A stretch of DNA of 64,000 bases from Leyella stercorea (GCF_019052365.1 NZ_JAHQUY010000005.1:7476-71475), one strand, 5' to 3'; positions 16,137 to 25,158 are shown, counted from the first letter of the stretch. Notes: generated by a model not told the origin, from the sequence alone. A program made the numbers and translations.

Positions 16137-17021
16137 TTATATAACGTATATCATGAGCAGGAACGTGAGCAGCCACGCCACCACGACAATCTGCGAGAAG
16201 TGGTCGCGCAGGATGATCTTTGTAGGGTCGCCGCTCTTCTGGTCGACCACCGCAATCTGTATGTAGCGCAGCAGACCGATGAGCACGAAGACGAACGTGA
16301 GGTAGAGGTAAGGCGTCTGGAAACGCTCCACAACCTCCGGCGAGACGCAGTACATGATGTAGCAGACGAGTGTGACGGAGGCGGTGATGGTGATGGCTTG
16401 GTTGATGAACGTGAGGTTGTAGCGCACGGTGTTCTTGCGCGGCGCCTCGCCCGTCTCGTTCATGCGCAGCACGTCGTCGCGGCGCTTGGCGAACGACATG
16501 AAGAGCGTGAGCAGGAAGGTCATGATGACTATCCAGTTGCTCAGCGGCAGCTCGCAGGCGAAGCCTCCGGCGAGGATGCGTAGCACGAAGCCGAACGCCA
16601 CGATGCACACGTCGAGTATGGCATACTGCTTCAGCTTAGAGCAGTAGGCGAGGTTGAGCACGTAGTAGAACACGATGACAGCCATAACGTTGCTCATCAC
16701 TTCGGGCGGCAGCGTCAGCGCCACGCCGATGCCGAGCACGAACATCACTATCATAAGCGTGTAGCCCATGCGTATGGACAGCGCGCCTGAGGCTATCGGG
16801 CGCTGACACTTCACAGGATGGTTGCGGTCGGCGTCTACGTCCACGATGTCGTTGTAGCAGTAAATGGACGACGCCACGAAACTGTAGGCGAAGAATGTGA
16901 GCGTCACGAGTTCTATCGAGTGGAGGTCGAAGAGCTCGCCACCGAAAAACATCGGGATGAAGACGAAGAAGTTCTTTATCCACTGCTTGGGGCGCGTAAG
17001 GCGCAGAATATTCTTTATCAT
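16137..17021 (-). CDS. UbiA prenyltransferase, polyprenyl-phosphate phosphoribosyltransferase type
   Basis: Inner-membrane enzyme of 294 aa with about nine spans. The first Asp-rich motif, NDIVDVDADRNHPVKCQRP, and the second region YCSKLKQYAILDVCIVAFG followed by LRILAGG match the decaprenyl-phosphate phosphoribosyltransferase branch (mycobacterial Rv3806c type) much better than the ubiquinone or menaquinone branches. That reaction joins 5-phosphoribosyl diphosphate to a polyprenyl phosphate, the first step towards lipid-linked ribofuranose or arabinofuranose. The HAD phosphatase follows with a 1-nt gap and GtrA comes next. No DprE1/DprE2-type epimerase is in the window, so a ribose product is the simpler reading. 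Family A repeats directly precede the start codon. Confidence 0.85.
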   Translation of the reverse strand: MIKNILRLTRPKQWIKNFFVFIPMFFGGELFDLHSIELVTLTFFAYSFVASSIYCYNDIVDVDADRNHPVKCQRPIASGALSIRMGYTLMIVMFVLGIGVALTLPPEVMSNVMAVIVFYYVLNLAYCSKLKQYAILDVCIVAFGFVLRILAGGFACELPLSNWIVIMTFLLTLFMSFAKRRDDVLRMNETGEAPRKNTVRYNLTFINQAITITASVTLVCYIMYCVSPEVVERFQTPYLYLTFVFVLIGLLRYIQIAVVDQKSGDPTKIILRDHFSQIVVVAWLLTFLLMIYVI

Positions 17022-17025
17022 AATG

Positions 17026-17125
17026 TGTTGAGGTGTTGAGATGGTGAGAAATGTTGTTGAGGGGTTGAGGTGTTGAGATGGTGAGAAATGTTGTTGAGGT
17101 GGTGAGGGGTTGAGGTGGTGACATT
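17026..17125. repeat. Family A repeat tract before the UbiA gene
   Basis: GTTGAGGT/GGTGAGAA units, with a duplicated block GATGGTGAGAAATGTTGTTG, starting 5 nt before the UbiA start codon and ending in the boundary motif GGTGGTGACATTAC next to the acyltransferase stop. C/A-rich in the mRNA sense. Confidence 0.88.
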
Positions 17126-18128
17126 ACTTTTTGCTGAAGATATTCAGCGCGAAGCTCGTTGCCTGATGCAGCACCCACGCTACGGGCAGCGTGATGGCAA
17201 CGGTGGCGGCGAACGTTCCCCAATAGCCCAAGCCCATCGGCTGTATGTATACGAGCACGAAGTGGATGTGTATGAGGTAAGCCTCCAGACTAAGCATTCC
17301 GACAAGACGGAACGCGCGGTTCACCCACTCGGGCGTGCGGCGGAAGATGCGGTTCATCACCAGTATGGAGCACACCGTGAACGGTATGTAGAGCATTCGC
17401 TCAACGAAGAGCGGGAAGTGTCCGTGGCGCACCTGCTCAAGATATAGGCACGTGCCGAACGTCATGAGGAACGTAACGAGCAACAGCCACACCGCATCGG
17501 GCGGCAACTGCTTGCGCGAGCGAACCATCTCGCCCATGTTGATGCCGATGAAGAAGATAGGCACGCGACTCCAGAATATCTCCAGATGACCCACGGCGGC
17601 ATGTATCGGCAGCACCCACTGCACCATCACGCACCACACCACCATCAGCATCGGCAGCCAACGATAGGTAGGGTAGCGCTCGATGAGGCGCATATACCAC
17701 GGCGCAACGAGGTAGAGCGCCATGATGGCAGGCACGTACCAGAACGTTAGCTCGTCGTGCAGCCAGAAGTCCCAGTTGATGGTGATGTCGCCGATGAGGT
17801 CGATGATGTCCTTCGAGAAACGGCGCGCTCCGAGATAGTCGCGCAGGTAGAACGCCGTGGAGCAGATGAGCCATGTAGGCAGGATGCGGATGAGTCGGCG
17901 GCGATAGAAATGGCTCACCGACGGCGTCTTTGTCCATGCGAACCACAGGCCCACACCACTAAGGAAGAGGAAGATGTCGACCCCCACGTTGCCGCAGCGG
18001 CGCAGTCCGTAGAACGGGTCGCCGCGGTCGAGCGCCACATGGAACAGAATGACGAAGAGCATTGCGGCTCCCATCTGTTCGGCGCGGAATCGCGATATGT
18101 TTCCTAACTCAATGCTTGGTATCTTCAT
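17124..18128 (-). CDS. Acyltransferase-3 family membrane protein (1)
   Basis: Inner-membrane O-acyltransferase of the OafA/NodX (acyltransferase-3) family, 334 aa with about ten spans. Seen: FRAEQMGAAMLFVILFHVALD (the conserved His of span 1, usually R...A.....V...H), GVDIFLFLSGVGL (family motif F.FFVLSGF-like) and FYRRRLIRILP (R.xR..P motif). Such enzymes acetylate or otherwise acylate envelope polysaccharides using cytoplasmic acyl-CoA. It overlaps the upstream acyltransferase gene by 20 bp, so the two are translationally coupled. Modified glycan and acyl group are unknown. Confidence 0.85.
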   Translation of the reverse strand: MKIPSIELGNISRFRAEQMGAAMLFVILFHVALDRGDPFYGLRRCGNVGVDIFLFLSGVGLWFAWTKTPSVSHFYRRRLIRILPTWLICSTAFYLRDYLGARRFSKDIIDLIGDITINWDFWLHDELTFWYVPAIMALYLVAPWYMRLIERYPTYRWLPMLMVVWCVMVQWVLPIHAAVGHLEIFWSRVPIFFIGINMGEMVRSRKQLPPDAVWLLLVTFLMTFGTCLYLEQVRHGHFPLFVERMLYIPFTVCSILVMNRIFRRTPEWVNRAFRLVGMLSLEAYLIHIHFVLVYIQPMGLGYWGTFAATVAITLPVAWVLHQATSFALNIFSKK

Positions 18129-19149
18129 TGCGTAGCTTGAAATTATGGTAGAACCATGCCAATGCTATCGACGCCACGATGTACAGCAGCAGACCCGTGT
18201 ACACATCGCCGTGGCGAGAGATTGGTATGAATATTTTTCTTGTGAGCGGATGCAGCACGAAAAGTGCGGCAGAGATGGTGCCTACCCACGCTATCCACTC
18301 GTTCACGGTTTTCGGCAGTAGCTTTACGATGCCGATTGAGGCGGTGCACACGAAGAGCGGCGCCCACAGCCATGTCTGGAAGTTGAAGCTGAAGAAGAAC
18401 ACTGCTACGACGGATATCACCATGAGCGTCATGCGTACGCCGTGTGTCAGTTTTTTGCCGTGGCGAGCATAGAGCAGTCCGGCGCAGAACGGCAGCACGC
18501 CGCCCATGAAGTTGTAGCGTACGCGGTTGAGCGTGTCGCCCTCTGGGTCGCAGAACGCCTGCATAGCCCAGCACACCGCAATGAGCAGTAGGGCGTAGAC
18601 GTCGCCCTTGCGCCAAAGCAGCAGGCGGTAGACTATATAGAGCTGCATCATCAGTCCGAAGAACCAGTAGGGGCCGGGCCATATCACATGGTCGGGGTCG
18701 GGCATCATGTTGTTGAACATGAACATCTGTCCGAGTATGTCCATGACGTGATACTTGTGCGATCCGGGCGTGATGGCGTCAACCATCGTGAACGCCACGA
18801 AGCCCACTATCATCATCTTGAACAGCTTAACGTAGTGATGCTTCAGGAACGGCACCACGTTGGTCTGCTTCGGCGAGAGTGCGCCGCGCTTTTCGTACTT
18901 CATGACGAGTCCGTAGGCGGAGAGGAAGAGGAACACCGGCACACCGTAATGGCCGAAGAACGACACGAGGTGGATGGGCAGGTTGAGGTCGGGGTGTGCG
19001 AGCGCCTGCATCAGATCGCTTGCCTTCGACATGGTGAAGGTGTACTCGTTTTCCTTTACGGCGAAACCGAGCCAGTGACAGTAGTTATGCAGGAAGATGC
19101 CTATTATGGCGAGTCCGCGCATGGCGGAACATTCTGTGCGGGTAAGCAT
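18109..19149 (-). CDS. Acyltransferase-3 family membrane protein (2)
   Basis: Second acyltransferase-3 protein, 346 aa with about ten spans. Family marks are AMRGLAIIGIFLHNYCHW at the N-terminus (conserved R and H) and GHYGVPVFLFLSAYGLVMKYEKR. It is clearly related in type to the next gene but not a recent duplicate, since the two share little beyond the motifs. It starts 15 bp after the phosphoethanolamine transferase stop and overlaps the next gene by 20 bp. Together these three genes look like envelope decoration functions on one transcript. Confidence 0.85.
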   Translation of the reverse strand: MLTRTECSAMRGLAIIGIFLHNYCHWLGFAVKENEYTFTMSKASDLMQALAHPDLNLPIHLVSFFGHYGVPVFLFLSAYGLVMKYEKRGALSPKQTNVVPFLKHHYVKLFKMMIVGFVAFTMVDAITPGSHKYHVMDILGQMFMFNNMMPDPDHVIWPGPYWFFGLMMQLYIVYRLLLWRKGDVYALLLIAVCWAMQAFCDPEGDTLNRVRYNFMGGVLPFCAGLLYARHGKKLTHGVRMTLMVISVVAVFFFSFNFQTWLWAPLFVCTASIGIVKLLPKTVNEWIAWVGTISAALFVLHPLTRKIFIPISRHGDVYTGLLLYIVASIALAWFYHNFKLRNEDTKH

Positions 19150-19164
19150 TATTTATTCTTCAAT

Positions 19165-20991
19165 TCAAAGTTTGTCGTAATCCGTAGTTTTCTTTAGTAT
19201 TCTCGGGCGGTTCTCGTTGTACTCGGGCGACAGCAGGTTGAGCTGTTCGTTGTAGTCGCGGGCGTGGATACCACCGAGATAGAGCAGCATGTGCGCAAGA
19301 GCGTCGGTCATGAAGCGTCGGTTGCGTGCGTTCACCACCTGGCGGAATACCTCAGGACGCTTCTTTATATACTTGCGCGAGCACCATATCCACATCGGAA
19401 TGTCGAACTCGGCGTGCGCCAGTCGAGCATCTATCTTCGCCGAGTGCATTCGGCAGAAGAAGTGCATGTCGCCCTCGTAGCACTCCTCGCCATGATCGGG
19501 CACGTAGATAACTATAGCGTCCTCGTTCTCGAACTTTTTCACTATCTCTGTCACCACCGAGTCGTTGTACAGAATAGCGTTGTCGTAGTCGGCAAGCGTC
19601 TGACGCTCGCGGGCGTTCAGATTGGGCTTCATTTCCTTATAGTCGTCGCCGCGGAAGAGCTTGCGCTCCTTCGGCGAACGCTGGCGATACTGCACGTGCT
19701 GGCCCAGCAGATGGAATATTATGAGGTTGTGGTCGGTGTTCTGTCCCTGCAACTCGTCGTAGTCTTTCAGCAGGTCCTCGTCGTAGCGGTGCAGCTGCGT
19801 GTTGCGCGTGTCGAACTGCGCCGCGCTCAGCTTCGGGTTGTTCAGGAAGAAGCCGCCACTGAAGTCGTACACCGCCTCCTTAGCCTTCGGCAGGAACTGG
19901 TTGGTGATGAACGTTACGTGGTAGCCCGCCTTGCGGAACAGTTCGGGGAAGAGCGGATAGTCGCACCATTCGCCCTTGTCGCCCACGCTGTACATCGAGA
20001 AGAGCAGCTTGAAGACGAAGCTCGTGAGGTTCCACGGTGACACTACGTCGGTGTACTTCACCAGTCGGCCCTGACGCTCGAGCTTCTGCTGACGCGGTGT
20101 GGTGGGCATCGTGTAGCCGTACTGCGAAGAGTGGTGGCGGTTGTAGCTCTCGCCTATGATGAGCACGATGTTAGGCGAGCGGAACGAGCAGGAGTCTACC
20201 TGCACTTTGCTTGCCGTGCGTACAAGTCGGTCGATCTGCTTCGCCGTGAGCGTGTTGGCGTATATGCTGAACACGAGTCGGTATATCGGTTGGTAGAGCA
20301 CGGCGTGGTCTTTCTCGGTGAGGGTGTGCTCAACTTCGCCGATTGTGGTGCCCGACATCAGTTTGTGCGTGGCAACCTTGTTATGCGCACTCGCGCAAAC
20401 CGACCATACGAGTAGCGCAAGCACGGCGGTACCTATCACGGGGCGTGCACGGCGCAGCAGTTCGCAGGTGCGCAGCCATATCGACTTGATTAGTTCGCGC
20501 CAGCGGCGTGGAATGAAGTGGGGAAAGCGCAGTTGCAGTGCGCTGATGATATGCACGAACATGAGCAGCAACACCCATCCCACATTGCTCAGCAATACAT
20601 CCGGCGACACGCATGAGCGCAGGAACTCGCCCGACTCGCGCGAGTCGGTCTCGCCTACAAGCTGCAGCATGGTAGGCGTGAGCGTCGACTGGAACTTCAC
20701 GAAGCAGTAGACGTCAACCACTGCCGTGGCGTAGAGTGCGAAATAGAAGAAGCCGCGCACCCATATCATCACCTTGTGTGGCAGCACGGTGAGAATCAGC
20801 GTGAGCACGTACACGTCGAGGAACAGTTCGAGGTAGAGGTTGTCGTAGAGGTGTGCTCCGCGTGCGTCGGGCAGCGTTGCCCACGCCGTTATGCAGCCGA
20901 GCATATACATGAACACGGCGAACGCACAATTGCGGCGCAGCGGCTCAGCCACAGCAGCGAGCACCTTACCAATAGTTTTCAAATATTTCAT
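19165..20991 (-). CDS. EptA-like phosphoethanolamine transferase
   Basis: Inner-membrane enzyme of 608 aa with a periplasmic alkaline-phosphatase-fold domain; the family moves phosphoethanolamine from phosphatidylethanolamine to lipid A or other envelope glycans. Five N-terminal spans precede the catalytic domain at about residue 270. Zinc-site motifs: IIGESYNRHHSSQYGY (Glu ligand), SPWNLTSFVFKLLFS (the Thr aligns with the EptA nucleophile), YVPDHGEECYE (Asp-His ligands) and HFFCRMH. The family usually shows GET-R at the first motif; GESYNR is a variant common in Bacteroidetes. It is the first gene of the minus-strand envelope cluster, with a -7 box at 21060-21067. Lipid A modification of this type lowers sensitivity to cationic peptides. 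Confidence 0.88.
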   Translation of the reverse strand: MKYLKTIGKVLAAVAEPLRRNCAFAVFMYMLGCITAWATLPDARGAHLYDNLYLELFLDVYVLTLILTVLPHKVMIWVRGFFYFALYATAVVDVYCFVKFQSTLTPTMLQLVGETDSRESGEFLRSCVSPDVLLSNVGWVLLLMFVHIISALQLRFPHFIPRRWRELIKSIWLRTCELLRRARPVIGTAVLALLVWSVCASAHNKVATHKLMSGTTIGEVEHTLTEKDHAVLYQPIYRLVFSIYANTLTAKQIDRLVRTASKVQVDSCSFRSPNIVLIIGESYNRHHSSQYGYTMPTTPRQQKLERQGRLVKYTDVVSPWNLTSFVFKLLFSMYSVGDKGEWCDYPLFPELFRKAGYHVTFITNQFLPKAKEAVYDFSGGFFLNNPKLSAAQFDTRNTQLHRYDEDLLKDYDELQGQNTDHNLIIFHLLGQHVQYRQRSPKERKLFRGDDYKEMKPNLNARERQTLADYDNAILYNDSVVTEIVKKFENEDAIVIYVPDHGEECYEGDMHFFCRMHSAKIDARLAHAEFDIPMWIWCSRKYIKKRPEVFRQVVNARNRRFMTDALAHMLLYLGGIHARDYNEQLNLLSPEYNENRPRILKKTTDYDKL

Positions 20992-21059
20992 CTATATCTT
21001 CTGTTGTATAGTTTTCAACCTTTTATGTATAGTTTTCAACCTATTAAAGTAATATAAGG

Positions 21060-21067
21060 CAAATTTA
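21060..21067 (-). promoter_or_regulatory. -7 box of envelope cluster promoter
   Basis: TAAATTTG on the minus strand, 68 nt before the phosphoethanolamine transferase start. The leader contains two direct copies of GGTTGAAAACTATA (21005-21045). No clear -33 box. Confidence 0.5.
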
Positions 21068-21144
21068 CACATCTTTTCTGATATATTAATTGATTGTCTT
21101 TAAAAAATATCGGTGTACGTTAAAACTTACCCACACAGATATAC

Positions 21145-21175
21145 GAAAAAAGGGCACTCCCTTTCGGGAATGCCC
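21145..21175 (-). terminator. Terminator of the OmpA porin gene
   Basis: On the minus strand: 10-bp stem (21175-21166 with 21161-21152, one G-T pair), GAAA loop, then a run of seven T. Confidence 0.88.
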
Positions 21176-21261
21176 TATATCTTGCAATTAAGTCATTGCT
21201 TTATTTTGCAATCAATTCTCTGCTTCGTAGCATAGAATCTGTTGCTTCTTAAGCCGTCTGA

Positions 21262-22416
21262 TTAGTCAGCGAGCTTAACAGTAGCGCGGCGGTTGTAAGA
21301 AACCGGTGAGAGGTCGTTAACACCACCCTTGCCCTCTGTTGTGATCTGGTCGCGGCTAACACCCATCTTAACGAGCTCGTTAGCAACTGTCTCAGCACGA
21401 CGCTCAGAAAGCTTCTGGTTGTAAGGAGCAGAACCAGTAGCGCTGTCAGCATAGCCAGTAACTACGAGGTTAGAGTTGTTCTCCTTAGCGTACTCAGCGA
21501 GGTTCTTAACATTTACGAGATCCTTGCGAGAAGCGATGTTGTACTTGTTGAGGTTGAAGAATACAGACATCGGAGCGTTGTAGTAAGCCTTAACGTCGTT
21601 AGCATTCTGCTCATCCTTCTTTGCAGCGAGGAGGCTCTTCAGACGTGCGTTCTCAGCGTTAGCATCGTTGAGCTGTGCGTTGAGTGCGTCGATCTGTGAC
21701 TGAGAGAGTGCCTTGATAGCGTCTACGTCCGGAGTCTTGTTCCATGTAGACTTGCCGAGGTTGAACTGAAGACCGAGCTCTGCGTAGAGCTTGTTGTCGT
21801 GTGAATCCCATACGCGGCTGTTTAAGTTCGGATCGCCGTTTACGTTGCCGTCGAAGTCAGGCTCAGCCCAGTTCCAGCCAAGCTCGAAGTAGAGACCTAC
21901 GTGCTTGCTCAGGCGGAATGTATTGAGGATACCTGCAGAGAGGTTCATTGCGTAGCGGTTGTAGTCGCATGTACGGCTGATACCTGCACCTACGAAAGGA
22001 ACGAAGTTCCAAACGCGTGTCTCGTTGTAACCATAGATCATGTTGCTAAGGTTGAAGAGAACGTTCTCGTTGAGTGTCCAGTGGTTGTTGTCGTGCTTGT
22101 GCTCGTCGATTACTGTGCGGCCCCAAACGCCAGAGAACTTAGTGCGAAGACCAAGACCCGGTGTGAACCACTTACCTACAGCAACTGAGAAGCCCGGAGT
22201 TGCACGGAACTTCTTGAACGGGCTGCGGTCGAGGCCCTGACCATGCTCCTGGTTTGAATAGAATGCGTTCCAGTCTGCACCAGCCTGAATAAACCAATTA
22301 CTCCAGAATGAATTTGTAGCAACGCTGTGCTTGAGTGTAGGATCAGCAGTTGTCTCCTGAGCCATTGCACCCATTGATAAGCCACACATTGCCAAAGCAA
22401 TTAATAACTTTTTCAT
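21262..22416 (-). CDS. Major OmpA-family outer-membrane protein
   Basis: Abundant outer-membrane protein of 384 aa. The signal peptide is MKKLLIALAMCGLSMGAMAQ. Residues about 35-220 have alternating strands with terminal aromatics, as in an eight-strand barrel (WFIQAGADWNAFYSNQ, KHVGLYFELGWNWAEP). A short coiled coil follows (QSQIDALNAQLNDANAENARLKSLLAAKKDE), then an OmpA peptidoglycan-binding domain ending SYNRRATVKLAD, with NLVVTGYADSATGSAPYNQKLSERRAETV. Codon use is strongly biased (AAC, CGT, CTC), suggesting very high expression. Own -7 box (22486-22493) and terminator. The start MKKLLIA was preferred to a frame six codons longer. Confidence 0.92.
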   Translation of the reverse strand: MKKLLIALAMCGLSMGAMAQETTADPTLKHSVATNSFWSNWFIQAGADWNAFYSNQEHGQGLDRSPFKKFRATPGFSVAVGKWFTPGLGLRTKFSGVWGRTVIDEHKHDNNHWTLNENVLFNLSNMIYGYNETRVWNFVPFVGAGISRTCDYNRYAMNLSAGILNTFRLSKHVGLYFELGWNWAEPDFDGNVNGDPNLNSRVWDSHDNKLYAELGLQFNLGKSTWNKTPDVDAIKALSQSQIDALNAQLNDANAENARLKSLLAAKKDEQNANDVKAYYNAPMSVFFNLNKYNIASRKDLVNVKNLAEYAKENNSNLVVTGYADSATGSAPYNQKLSERRAETVANELVKMGVSRDQITTEGKGGVNDLSPVSYNRRATVKLAD

Positions 22417-22485
22417 AGCTTTTATATTTAACAATCAATTAATATTCGTTGTAATTGTAAGTACTTTTTGCCTATATTAGTTGTG

Positions 22486-22493
22486 CAAAGTTA
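22486..22493 (-). promoter_or_regulatory. -7 box of OmpA porin promoter
   Basis: TAACTTTG on the minus strand, giving a leader of about 65 nt. No good -33 TTTG. Confidence 0.55.
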
Positions 22494-22571
22494 ATAAAAA
22501 AACAATTAGTAATACTGTTTTTTTTGAAAAAAACGTTCTAATACCTTAATTTTTATTGATTTATGTATGCA

Positions 22572-24623
22572 TTATACTCCGAAAAGCTGTTCCAAGTCGG
22601 TCTGGCGTAGCATTGTGAGTATCTTTTTGCCGTCTGGAGTGTAGCTAAAATTGGAGCAAGCGAATAGGCTATTGACGATATTTTCCATCTCTGCGTTGGT
22701 GAGCACCTGACCGTATGTGACGGCTGCGTTGCGTGCCAGTTCGAGAGCGATGGAGTGGTTGATGTCGTCGATGGCGGATGTGGTCTTTTCGCGAGCCGAC
22801 GCCACGAGGTCCTGCACAAGAGCCACGTAGTCGAGTCCGTCGAGTCCGCTCGGCACAGCCGTTATCGTGTAGTCGCCTTCTTCGTTCGGAGTGAGTTCGA
22901 AGCCGATGTTCTGCAGCTCGGGCATCACTGCCTCCACTACAACCTTGTCAGACGCCGAGAAGTGAATGGTGTCGGGGAAGAGCGGTTTCTGCAAACTTGG
23001 ACGGCGCTTCTGCATCTGCTCGATGTAGCCTTCGTAGAGAATGCGAGTGTGGGCACGGTACTGGTCGATAATCATCAGACCCGACTTTACGGATGTCATG
23101 ATGTAGCGACCCTTGTACTGATAGTGAGTGGGCGACTTCTCTTCGAGCGGCGACGGCTCGGTTGAGGCTGACAGCATGTCTGTGTCTGCTGATAGTGCGT
23201 TGAATCCTGCCGACTGCACGTCTGTGCCACCCGGTTGTGTATTCGCGTCTGCGTTGAAATCAAGCGAATCGGCATCGAATCCTGCTGATTGCGAGCTGGA
23301 GCCGTCCGGCTTTGAAAAACCTTTCGAGAGAACGATGCCGTTGTCGGCGAATGGTTTGTTTGCGACGTTAGAACGCGACTGTATTACGCCACCCGTATCG
23401 TTGCCGAAGAGCGACGGCGCTGACTGCTGGCGCGAGTGTGCCGAGCTGAGGCCTTCGTAGAGCTGCTCCCAATTGTCGGGTGCTGCGGAAGAGCGCTGCG
23501 CAGACGGCTCGTTGAACGGGTTGTACGCAGGGTTGTATTGTACTTTCGGTGCGCTGATGTCTGCCTGCGGCATTGCACCGAGTGCCGGAATGTCGGGCTG
23601 TCCTTCGGTGTCGAACTCTATCGCCGTCACATCGTTGAACATACCCACGGCGTCGCGCACGGCTGCTGTGAGAATCTGCCACACCGTCTGCTCGTTCTCG
23701 AACTTAATCTCGGTCTTCGTGGGGTGGATATTCACGTCGATGTCCGTCGGGTTGACTGTGAAGTATATGAAATAAGGTATCTGTTCGCCTTCGGGTACGA
23801 GTCGTTCGTAGGCGGTCATGATGGCTTTGTGGAAGTAGGGGTGCTTCATGTAGCGTCCGTTGACGAAGAAGAACTGGCGTGCGCCCTTCTTTCTTGCCGA
23901 CTCGGGCTTGCCTACGAATCCGCTTATCTTGCACATCGTGGTGTCGATGTCTATCGGCAGCAGGTGCTGGTTTATCTTCTTTCCGATCACGTCGACGATG
24001 CGCTGGCGCAATCCGCCTGCCTTCAGGTTGTAAAGCTCGGTCTGGTTGTTGTAGAGCGTGAAGGCAACGTCGGGGTAGACGAGTGCGATGCGTTCGAATG
24101 CGGTGACGATATTGTTGAGTTCGGTGGTGTTAGACTTGAGGAACTTGCGGCGTACGGGGACGTTGTAGAAGAGGTTGCTGATGGTGAAGTTGCAACCTAC
24201 GGGGCACTGCACGGGTTCTTGTGACACGAAGCGCGAACCGGCGATGGTGAGTGCCGTGCCGAGGTCGTCGTCTGGTCGTCGCGTGCGCAGTTCCACTTGA
24301 GCTACGGCGGCGATAGACGCGAGCGCCTCGCCGCGGAAGCCCATCGTGTGCAGATTGAAGAGGTCGTCGGCTTGGCGTATCTTCGACGTGGCGTGACGTT
24401 CGAACGACAGGCGTGCGTCGGTCTCCGACATGCCCTTGCCGTTGTCGGTCACTTGTATCGACGTGCGGCCGGAGTCGACGCATACAACGTTGATGAGCGT
24501 GGCGCCGGCGTCGATGGAGTTTTCCACCAGCTCCTTTATCACGCTTGCGGGGCGCTGTATCACCTCGCCTGCGGCTATCTGGTTTGCCACTGAATCGGGC
24601 AGAAGTTGTATAATATCGTTCAT
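22572..24623 (-). CDS. mutL: DNA mismatch repair protein MutL
   Basis: Mismatch-repair ATPase of 683 aa that links MutS recognition to downstream excision. The N-terminal GHKL ATPase has IAAGEVIQRPASVIKELVENSIDAGA, DNGKGM, and MGFRGEALASI, all intact. A low-complexity linker (Ser/Asp/Ala-rich, about 360-500) precedes the dimerisation domain. The C-terminal endonuclease motif, DQHA-x2-E-x4-E in nicking MutL proteins, reads DQYRAHTRILYE here, and the late CPHGRP metal motif is replaced by SNFSYTPDGKK. The protein therefore probably lacks nicking activity; I believe this is usual in Bacteroidetes. It is the last gene of the long minus-strand series from guaB. Confidence 0.93.
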   Translation of the reverse strand: MNDIIQLLPDSVANQIAAGEVIQRPASVIKELVENSIDAGATLINVVCVDSGRTSIQVTDNGKGMSETDARLSFERHATSKIRQADDLFNLHTMGFRGEALASIAAVAQVELRTRRPDDDLGTALTIAGSRFVSQEPVQCPVGCNFTISNLFYNVPVRRKFLKSNTTELNNIVTAFERIALVYPDVAFTLYNNQTELYNLKAGGLRQRIVDVIGKKINQHLLPIDIDTTMCKISGFVGKPESARKKGARQFFFVNGRYMKHPYFHKAIMTAYERLVPEGEQIPYFIYFTVNPTDIDVNIHPTKTEIKFENEQTVWQILTAAVRDAVGMFNDVTAIEFDTEGQPDIPALGAMPQADISAPKVQYNPAYNPFNEPSAQRSSAAPDNWEQLYEGLSSAHSRQQSAPSLFGNDTGGVIQSRSNVANKPFADNGIVLSKGFSKPDGSSSQSAGFDADSLDFNADANTQPGGTDVQSAGFNALSADTDMLSASTEPSPLEEKSPTHYQYKGRYIMTSVKSGLMIIDQYRAHTRILYEGYIEQMQKRRPSLQKPLFPDTIHFSASDKVVVEAVMPELQNIGFELTPNEEGDYTITAVPSGLDGLDYVALVQDLVASAREKTTSAIDDINHSIALELARNAAVTYGQVLTNAEMENIVNSLFACSNFSYTPDGKKILTMLRQTDLEQLFGV

Positions 24624-24671
24624 GTCGTTAGTTGTTCTCTTAGGGTGTGTCTTTTAATATATGTGGCTCGG

Positions 24672-24911
24672 CTACATCGCTATCAGTAGTATGATGGCTA
24701 AGAGCAGGAAACCTATCATCACAAGCAGTCCCAGCAGCCGCACTTGTCCGTTCTGACGGCGACGCGACGGCGGTTCGGCTTCTCTTATCGAACGCTCTGC
24801 GAGTTCTTCGGGCGGTACGCCACGGCGCAGATTGTTGAGAAGGTCGCGTTGCTCGTTGCTGAAGCGGAATGTATGGTGGAAGCCGCGGGGGCGGCGGTTG
24901 AAGAAGTACAT
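24672..24911 (-). CDS. Small single-span membrane protein, unknown
   Basis: Protein of 79 aa that I do not recognise by function. The N-terminus MYFFNRRPRGFHHTFRFS is aromatic and basic, the middle (EELAERSIREAEPPSRRR) charged, and the C-terminus one hydrophobic span (VRLLGLLVMIGFLLLAIILLIAM), so it is probably tail-anchored with the N-terminus in the cytoplasm. Small proteins of this layout occur next to mutL/ostA genes in other Bacteroidetes (recollection, not checked). The start was set at MYFF because everything upstream in frame is translated family A repeat. It lies 48 bp before mutL on the same strand. Confidence 0.6.
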   Translation of the reverse strand: MYFFNRRPRGFHHTFRFSNEQRDLLNNLRRGVPPEELAERSIREAEPPSRRRQNGQVRLLGLLVMIGFLLLAIILLIAM

Positions 24912-25042
24912 TGTGAATGTTGAATGTTGTGGTGTTGTGAATGTTGAGATGTTGTGGTGTTGAGATGGTGAGGTGTTGTGAGATGTTGTGGTGTTGAGAT
25001 GTTGAATGGTGAGGTGTTGTGGTGTTGAGGTGTTGAGATATG
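24912..25042. repeat. Family A repeat tract before the small membrane protein
   Basis: GTTGAGAT, GTTGTGGT and GTTGAATG units starting next to the start codon at 24911 and running to about 25042; C/A-rich in the mRNA sense. Confidence 0.88.
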
Positions 25043-25065
25043 TCATTTCGGCTTTGACGTTTGCC

Positions 25066-25093
25066 GTAGCGGAGGTCTCTGGCCTCCGCAGCA
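25066..25093. repeat. REP-like palindromic element (family E)
   Basis: GTAGCGGAGGT, variable centre, GGCCTCCGCAGCA; inverse orientation of the copy at 15281-15308. Confidence 0.8.
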
Positions 25094-25158
25094 GCAAACA
25101 AGTCTTATTTTGTTGTAAAGCCGAGCAGCAAACAAGTCTTATTATGCAGCAAAGCCGA
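25091..25158. repeat. 34-bp tandem repeat
   Basis: Two units starting GCAGCAAACAAGTCTTATT (25091 and 25125), each ending in AAAGCCGA, plus a partial third (GCAGATAA). It abuts the REP-like element and lies just downstream of the ostA-like stop codon. Confidence 0.8.
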
